A program made the translations under genes and the position numbers. 64,000 nucleotides of DNA from Chionoecetes opilio (taxonomy: Eukaryota > Arthropoda > Malacostraca > Decapoda > Majidae), in NCBI GenBank assembly GCA_016584305.1, contig JACEEZ010019081.1, forward strand, positions 665,001 through 729,000, in the 5' to 3' direction. Below the pieces are notes generated by a model that was not told the origin of the DNA, made no database searches, and saw nothing but the letters and a program-made list of their open reading frames with translations. Shown one piece after another: positions 58,496-64,000 of the stretch (position 1 is the stretch's first letter; every line of letters begins with the position of its first letter).

Positions 58496-58616
58496 CATAA
58501 TATAGTAGTGGTTTGCTTAAAACCTTGACTATTTCTTAACCATTTCTATTATGTGATAGTCATCACCTGATTATGTAAACTAGATTTTATTTCCGCAATA
58601 CTCCTTTATATATATA

Positions 58617-58811
58617 CTAGCCGAAAAGCCGCCCTCCGGGCGGACTTTTTGGCTAGCTCCTGCGGAGGGCTATTGGTGGGCCGAAGGCCGGGCCGAATGG
58701 TGATTGGTGTCTGTGATTGGTGGGCCAAAGGCCCACCAATCACAGACTCTCTAGATAGCCCCTCCACCCATTCACTCACCCATTACCCATCACCACACAC
58801 CCATTCACTCA

Positions 58812-58815
<4 letters not shown>
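58617..58815 (-). mobile_element. Second Helitron-like end with hairpins
   Basis: Same 60-bp terminus as at 7664 (CTAGCCGAAAAGCCGCCCTC ... CGGAGGGCTATTGGTG), the same hairpin pattern (CTGTGATTGGTGGGCC and complement), and the same CACCCATTACCCAT tail. It runs into a TA microsatellite at 58816-58870. Internal hairpin letters differ from copy 1 (GATTGG versus TTTGG). Confidence 0.6.
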
Positions 58816-58870
<55 letters not shown>

Positions 58871-58872
<2 letters not shown>

Positions 58873-59959
58873 TTGGTCAATCAGTCAGTGAAAGAAGCCT
58901 TTTTATGGGTAATGATGTGTCTTATTATGTCGAAAATGAAGCAAGTTCCAAACTAATTTCTTGTCATGACACCGTCGTTACAGGTTGTGTGTGGGCTCAG
59001 AAACGGACGTGGTCTTAGAAGGGAAGTAAGTGGATGAAGTTCACGTAACGTTTGGTAATGAGGTGGCGTGGGTGAGCAGCGTCTTTCCGAAGACTTCCGT
59101 GAGGCAGGCTAGCGCTGGTCCAGGGTGTGTGTGTGGGGCTTCCCGGGCTGAAGGGCTAGGTAGGTAGGTGGTTACGGGGAAGATGAGAAAAAATGGGAGG
59201 GTGGGGGAGTGGAATCTTGTTGCCTCACTTGTTGCCTCTGAAATGAACAAGGTCCTTGAAATAGGAGAGCACAGCGTATAGTGAGGGTTACGCCATCGTG
59301 TGCCGCTGTCCTCATGGTGGTTGTTGAGGCCGAGGCGGCAATGATCGGCCGGGCTTGGTGTTAGAGCACAGCACTTGTACCGCGCAGACTGGTCATCATC
59401 ATGGGATGTAACTAATGGGTGCTATGGACCAAGAAGTATAGGTTGTTCAATAGCAGAGTTCATCGGGGATCCAAGGCAAGGCGGTTGGCGGCCACAACTT
59501 GGGCAACGGTAACCACAAATGAAAGTTGTGGAAAGTAGTCAACAGGAAATTTTATGAGGCAAGAGTGCGCTGTGTTTACTTCAGGAAGCTACCGTAGACG
59601 GTACTCGGAAAAAAAAATGCCACCAGAAAAATGTCACAGGAAATGTTTGGAGTTGGGAAAAATGTCACATAAAATTAGTGGCATCATATTATAGTTTCGA
59701 TTACAGTTCAAGGTTAGGTTAGGTAAACAAATACAATATTTTATTTTAAGATTTTGGAGAAAAAAATGATCGAAATGTGCCATTTATTCCTAGCCTGAAG
59801 AATATAAAATGTTCTCCTGTGCTATTTTTTCATGCATTCATCGTAGACGAGTGAACTCGTCTACGTGCGTGAATGAGTGCAAGGAAATATAGATCAGATG
59901 TGTGTGTGTGACCACCGCATGGGTCTGTTCTGGGACTAAGGAATAGAAAGTAACAAAAT
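58871..59959. other. No gene recognised
   Basis: 59040-59400 is moderately GC-rich without a recognisable ORF. 59560-59710 is AT-rich with GGTTAGGTTAGG near 59712. Confidence 0.4.
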
Positions 59960-60040
59960 ATATTGTAATAAATGTAAAATAGAAGGGAACACAGCATTAC
60001 GGCGAGCGCCAGGCAGATCAGAGGCGAGCCAGCGGCCATC
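59960..60040 (-). CDS. Possible signal-peptide exon on the minus strand (uncertain)
   Basis: Minus-strand ATG at about 60040 opens MAAGSPLICLALAVMLCSLL, a typical secretory leader with n, h and c regions. The upstream side (60040-60180) is GC-rich, and a possible donor (GCC|GTAATG) lies within the leader. No partner exon is found toward lower coordinates. It is only a pattern and could be chance. Confidence 0.18.
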
Positions 60041-60650
60041 CTAAACGGTGGTTGCAGGTGGGACAGCACTCCCAACCCCCGCGGGTCCCGGCATCTCCTC
60101 CCCCACGCCCTTTCCCTCGGTCCTTGTGCTGACCACCGTTTCACCTGCGGCCCGCCTACAGGCGATGTAACTGATGTTGTTGTAACAAAACTATCCAGTC
60201 CTTTAACAACCCACAAACTATGTAGCAAAAAAAAAAAAAAATCCTACCCACAATCCTCTGCGACGCTGTTAATGAGTTTGAAGCTATACTATAAAACTAT
60301 GCTATGAATATTATAAAACTAGGTATACCAACACTATTACTAACTCACATTTACTAACATTTAAGACTTAGATAATGTTACAGGTCAAGAATTGTTGGTC
60401 AAAGGTCAACAGCTAAGGGCGTGGGAAATAAGGGAAAGGTTTAGTGTTTCGAAGCAGTGTTGAGTTCCTTGAGTAATCCGGTGCGAGCGACAGTCGAGAG
60501 CGAGCAATCGAGGTGGCAGGACACGTGTGCTGGCAGCTGGGAGGAGGAAGAGGAATATTTTTGGCCAAACAACGCTTAATTTTGTTGCTTTTCTTCATAT
60601 TTCTGCAGTGTAAAGTAAGAAGAGAGAGAAAGGGAAGGAGTGGGAGTGGG

Positions 60651-61058
60651 CAGTGGCGTAGCTAAGGGGGGGGGGGCGAGGGGGGGCTGTTTGAAATCGC
60701 CCCCCGGGCCCCAAATGCATCACTCAATCAAACAAAGCTCTTGTGATCCTCTACAAACTTGACTTAAACTCCTTAGAGTTTGTGTTAAATTTGATCTGTA
60801 TCTTTTAAGTACCATCATAGGCTTTTCAATTCGGATTAAAAAGGATATATGGGCATTGAAAGAAGTCTCAGAAAGTGTCAAAATGCACCAAAATATGTTC
60901 ATTTTCTAAAACATTTCCTAGGGAGGGCCCCCGAACCCCCCCAGCTGGTTGGGCTCGCTTCGCTCCCCCCCCCCACCCCCAACACCTGCAAACGTAAGAG
61001 GGGCCCCCCCCCAGGAAGTATAGCCCCCCGGGCCCCCAAATGTCTAGCTACGCCCCTG
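60651..61058. mobile_element. hAT-type element (408 bp) with perfect 8-bp duplication
   Basis: CAGTGGCGTAGCTAAGGGGG at the left and AGCTACGCCCCTG at the right, flanked by GGAGTGGG at 60643-60650 and 61059-61066. C/G-rich subterminal blocks, no transposase. Confidence 0.92.
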
Positions 61059-61095
61059 GGAGTGGGAGAGAGAGAGAGGGAGAGGAACGAGTGGG

Positions 61096-61272
61096 CAGTG
61101 GCGGATCTAGGGCCATGGCCACTCCAGAAAACTCATTGGCCACCCCAGATCTGAATTAGACGTCTAATGAAAATTCAACCATTTCTATTTGATGGCTATG
61201 CCATGGCCACCCCACATTAGTTATGTGTCCAACCTTGGCCACCCCAAACAAAATTTCCTGACGGCGTTACTG
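61096..61272. mobile_element. Short hAT-type element
   Basis: CAGTGGCGGATCTAGGGCCA at the left and TCCTGACGGCGTTACTG at the right. GGCCACCCCA occurs four times inside. The flanks CGAGTGGG and TGAGAGTG do not match well, so the duplication has decayed. Confidence 0.6.
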
Positions 61273-61389
61273 TGAGAGTGAGAAGAAGGGTTGGAAAGCT
61301 TACGTGTGATTTGGGGTTGTCTAGTCCTCCCTGCAAAGTAATGGCTGTTGCCTCGCTATCTTTCTATCTTGTATAACGTCAGATCAGCT

Positions 61390-61700
61390 ATAGCCAGAGG
61401 CATAGCTACGGGGGGGGGGGGGGGGCTGTGTTCCCCTATGAGAATCCGGAGACCCCCAGGTGCCCCCCCACTAGCCATGGCTGCCATAATCTGCTTGGAC
61501 ATTTGACTGATGACATGTACTAATACCTTCTATGTGGCATCAGAATGCCCCTGAGATTCGCTTGCTAGTGCCCCCCCAGGTACCCCCCATTGATAGATAT
61601 ATTGGCGGGCCCTTTGTGCACATGGGGCGTCTGCTGGCCATGTGGGATACCCTGGGAGCTCCTCTTATCGTGGAATACATCCTGGTTACACACACTCACA
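61390..61700. mobile_element. hAT-type left-end fragment
   Basis: CAGAGGCATAGCTACGGGGG then C-rich tracts (CCCCAGGTGCCCCCCCACTA) resemble the CAGNGGCGTAGCTA family. I cannot place a matching right end. Confidence 0.45.
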
Positions 61701-62473
61701 CACACAGCGCCGAATGAAGTGTTGGAGTGTTAGATAAGTAGATAAATGTCACTTGCAATTTTTTGTTTGCTTAGGTTGAGAAGTATATGATTTTCTCGGT
61801 GTTATGGGTAATAAAATAAAGAAATGGCAGCATTCATAGTTATAGAGGAAGAAAAAAAGATAAATATAAACGTGAAGAGCATTGTCTATCTACCCAAACA
61901 CAGTCAATTAGTATTTGTTTTATAATTGACTACATAGATAGTCAAGAAAAGGGGTGGTTGATGGTCGCCCTGTAGTACAAGTTACGTAATGTCTTTTCCC
62001 TCATTGTCATCAGAGCATTCCAAACCCTATAGAAGTAATCTGTTGGCGCCGCAGACGTGAAGCCGTATGCCAATCACCACCCCTTGCCTCTCCCCCTGCA
62101 GAGCAAACTATTTATAGCGCTTACATTATCCTGATTCGGGCGGGAAGGTTAAGTGCCATGAGTGTTGCTTTTTTCGTGGTTTCCAGTATTCGAGGTTCCG
62201 GCCAAATTGAGCATGTTGCAATAGTAAAATTTGTTTGTTATTTATTCACTATTTTGAACCATGGGTGTGCAGCCACAAATGTGATAATCATCTATTTCCT
62301 TCCATATTTCACCCCAATGCAGATGTCATTTTGTAGTGGAGGTCAACAAATTTGTTTGTAGCAATTTGTAACAAAGTGTTTGTCAGATTTTATATTTTAT
62401 TATTATAATATTTGAAGGGAACAAGTCATTACAGGACAATTTATTTTCTTGTTTTTGCAATGTATACAACTGT

Positions 62474-62526
<53 letters not shown>

Positions 62527-64000
62527 ATCCTGTATGGCAGTCAAGTGGTAGGGGAGGTATTGGCCTGTCATGCCCTTCCACCCTTGTGTTCCATGATAAG
62601 GGTCTCGCTGGCCAAACTCATGCGGTCAATCGGTTCGTCGTGGCGGAATAATTGACAAAAATGTGTGAGTGGTGGAGAATAAACAACAAAAATATACACA
62701 AGTCTGAAAAACAAAGTGAGCCAAACGACACAGCCAACTTGAGTACAAAGTGATAGCTGAAACCTTCCCTTTGAGGTCCGCCGCGGCATGGTCCCCCGCT
62801 GGGCCGCTGCAGGAGGGGGGGGAGGGGGTAGTGGGGGTCTGCACGGCTGCCTCTACGCCCGGTGAATCCTGCGGCGCTGTAGTCTATTTTTTTTAACAAT
62901 GCGAAAATTCCATTCTATTTTAAGGTCGCGTGCTTAAAATGTTGCCTATATTTGTAAACCTGATAATATGATTAACAGTACTATGATAAAATACAGCTGA
63001 AATTAAGAAGAAGCGTATAGTATTCCCTTCTGGCATCAAATCAGTCAGTAAGCAGCAAGGGGTCAGGATTTTTCGCCTCATAAAACCCCCAGAGTATAGC
63101 AATCTTTGGAACTGCTGGTGCTAAACTGGGTTGGTGTACAAATATCATTGCCTTTTTCCTGCCATTTATTCCCCCACTACAATGGGGTTGTTAATCATTA
63201 AATTTGGTGGTGGCCTAGTTTTCTTTGCATAAACCATTTAAATGCGCCACAGACACGTCAATGGCAGTATACATATGGAATTATGGTAATTTTAACTAGT
63301 GGGTCCCTAGGATTCATGACCTTTTGACGCTTCATGAAAAAAAAAATGCTTTGTAGAGAGAGAGAGAGTGAGTCAATTTTAGAAGTGCCTGGTGAATAAA
63401 TTGACGTTAAAAGCTGCCCAACCATCGTTTTATATTTTCCCCAACTTTGATTGGGAATTCATTAACCAGGCGGGCCACACCAAACTGGCGCCCCGCGAAG
63501 CACTACCACTTACCGAAACACATCTCAGGAAGGTAACATGAGGTCCCTCTGGAAACTTCTCAAGAGGGTATTTTTATTATCATGTGCGGTATATCTTTTT
63601 GTATGAATTATCTTTTTCGTAGTTTATAGCGTAAGACGTGTAGTTTGAGAATTTGAGCAGGGCAGGCAAATATAGCAACAGTGTCTTGGAAGTGACATGT
63701 ACTGTACTACCTGAGTTAGGGTCGCATGATTCACCTGTCTTCTTCAATTGCTACTTTTGTTTTCTCACTGGTATCATTTTATTAGGGCGAAGACGACAGG
63801 GTTTTCTTTTGTCACATAGTTTACCGTATACACACATACATGTCACCGGCTTTACCTTCACGCACACAGTTAATCCCCCCGGGTAACAAATGAGCGTGTA
63901 CTCGTCTCAGTTTCACTCTCACACGTTCCCACTTCTTCCAAACATACCCCAGGGTCTTCCACTAAACATCTCACATCCTCCCGTCATCACCAAACATTAA
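61701..64000. other. No gene recognised; GA microsatellite at 62477-62523
   Basis: Apart from a GA dinucleotide run (62477-62523) and a G/C-rich patch at 62780-62880, nothing is recognisable. The ORFs 62568-62899 (-) and 63653-63886 (+) have no domain. 63360-63370 is a short GA run. Confidence 0.4.

Overview
The window is animal nuclear DNA, most likely from an arthropod and probably a decapod crustacean. It has short exons with GT/AG introns, arthropod-like protein sequences, telomere-type pentamers (CCTAA/TTAGG) scattered everywhere, long TA, CA, TC and GA microsatellites, tRNA-derived SINEs and many DNA-transposon derivatives. The species is inferred, not proven.

Four conserved host genes can be rebuilt, all on the + strand: (1) a membrane-anchored tubulin-tyrosine-ligase-like protein of TTLL15 type, 2794-5512; (2) the SNM1B/Apollo nuclease (DCLRE1B), 10115 to about 15775; (3) SUMO, 17649-22947; (4) the Hsp90 co-chaperone p23, 44683-47709, whose first coding exon lies upstream and is only tentatively placed at 39126. 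The genes work in unrelated processes (microtubule modification, telomere and crosslink repair, protein modification, chaperoning), so this looks like ordinary linkage. Three places in genes 1 and 2 need one extra base to restore the frame, all in or next to homopolymers or at an intron edge. This looks more like uncorrected long-read deletions than gene decay.

The rest is mostly transposon sediment. Region by region: 0.5-2 kb, a TA-rich inverted repeat and a 263-bp hAT-type element with a perfect 8-bp target duplication; 7-10 kb, a Helitron-like end, tandem repeats, a LINE tail and a foldback; 18-21.5 kb (SUMO intron), palindromic elements and another hAT-type element; 24-29 kb, a LINE RNase H end, a long-TIR element, a tRNA-Val-like SINE containing a perfect 74-bp palindrome, a 33-bp minisatellite and a palindromic element; 30-38.3 kb, an AT-expanded hAT-type element, a foldback, a TIR element carrying a THAP-domain exon, a Harbinger-like MITE and a long-TIR element split by a second element with TTAA duplications; 39.7-44.3 kb, a palindrome split by a LINE fragment, then an internally deleted LINE with its own ORF1; 46.3-47.4 kb, a broken mariner in a p23 intron; 48-64 kb, SINEs, a Tigger/pogo-like element, microsatellites and more hAT-type elements.

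The most unusual observation is a set of three ultra-short palindromes (32, 35 and 50 bp) that share the terminus CAAGGATA and are each flanked by an 8-bp direct repeat (one perfect, two with a single mismatch). They behave like complete transposon insertions made of little more than terminal repeats.
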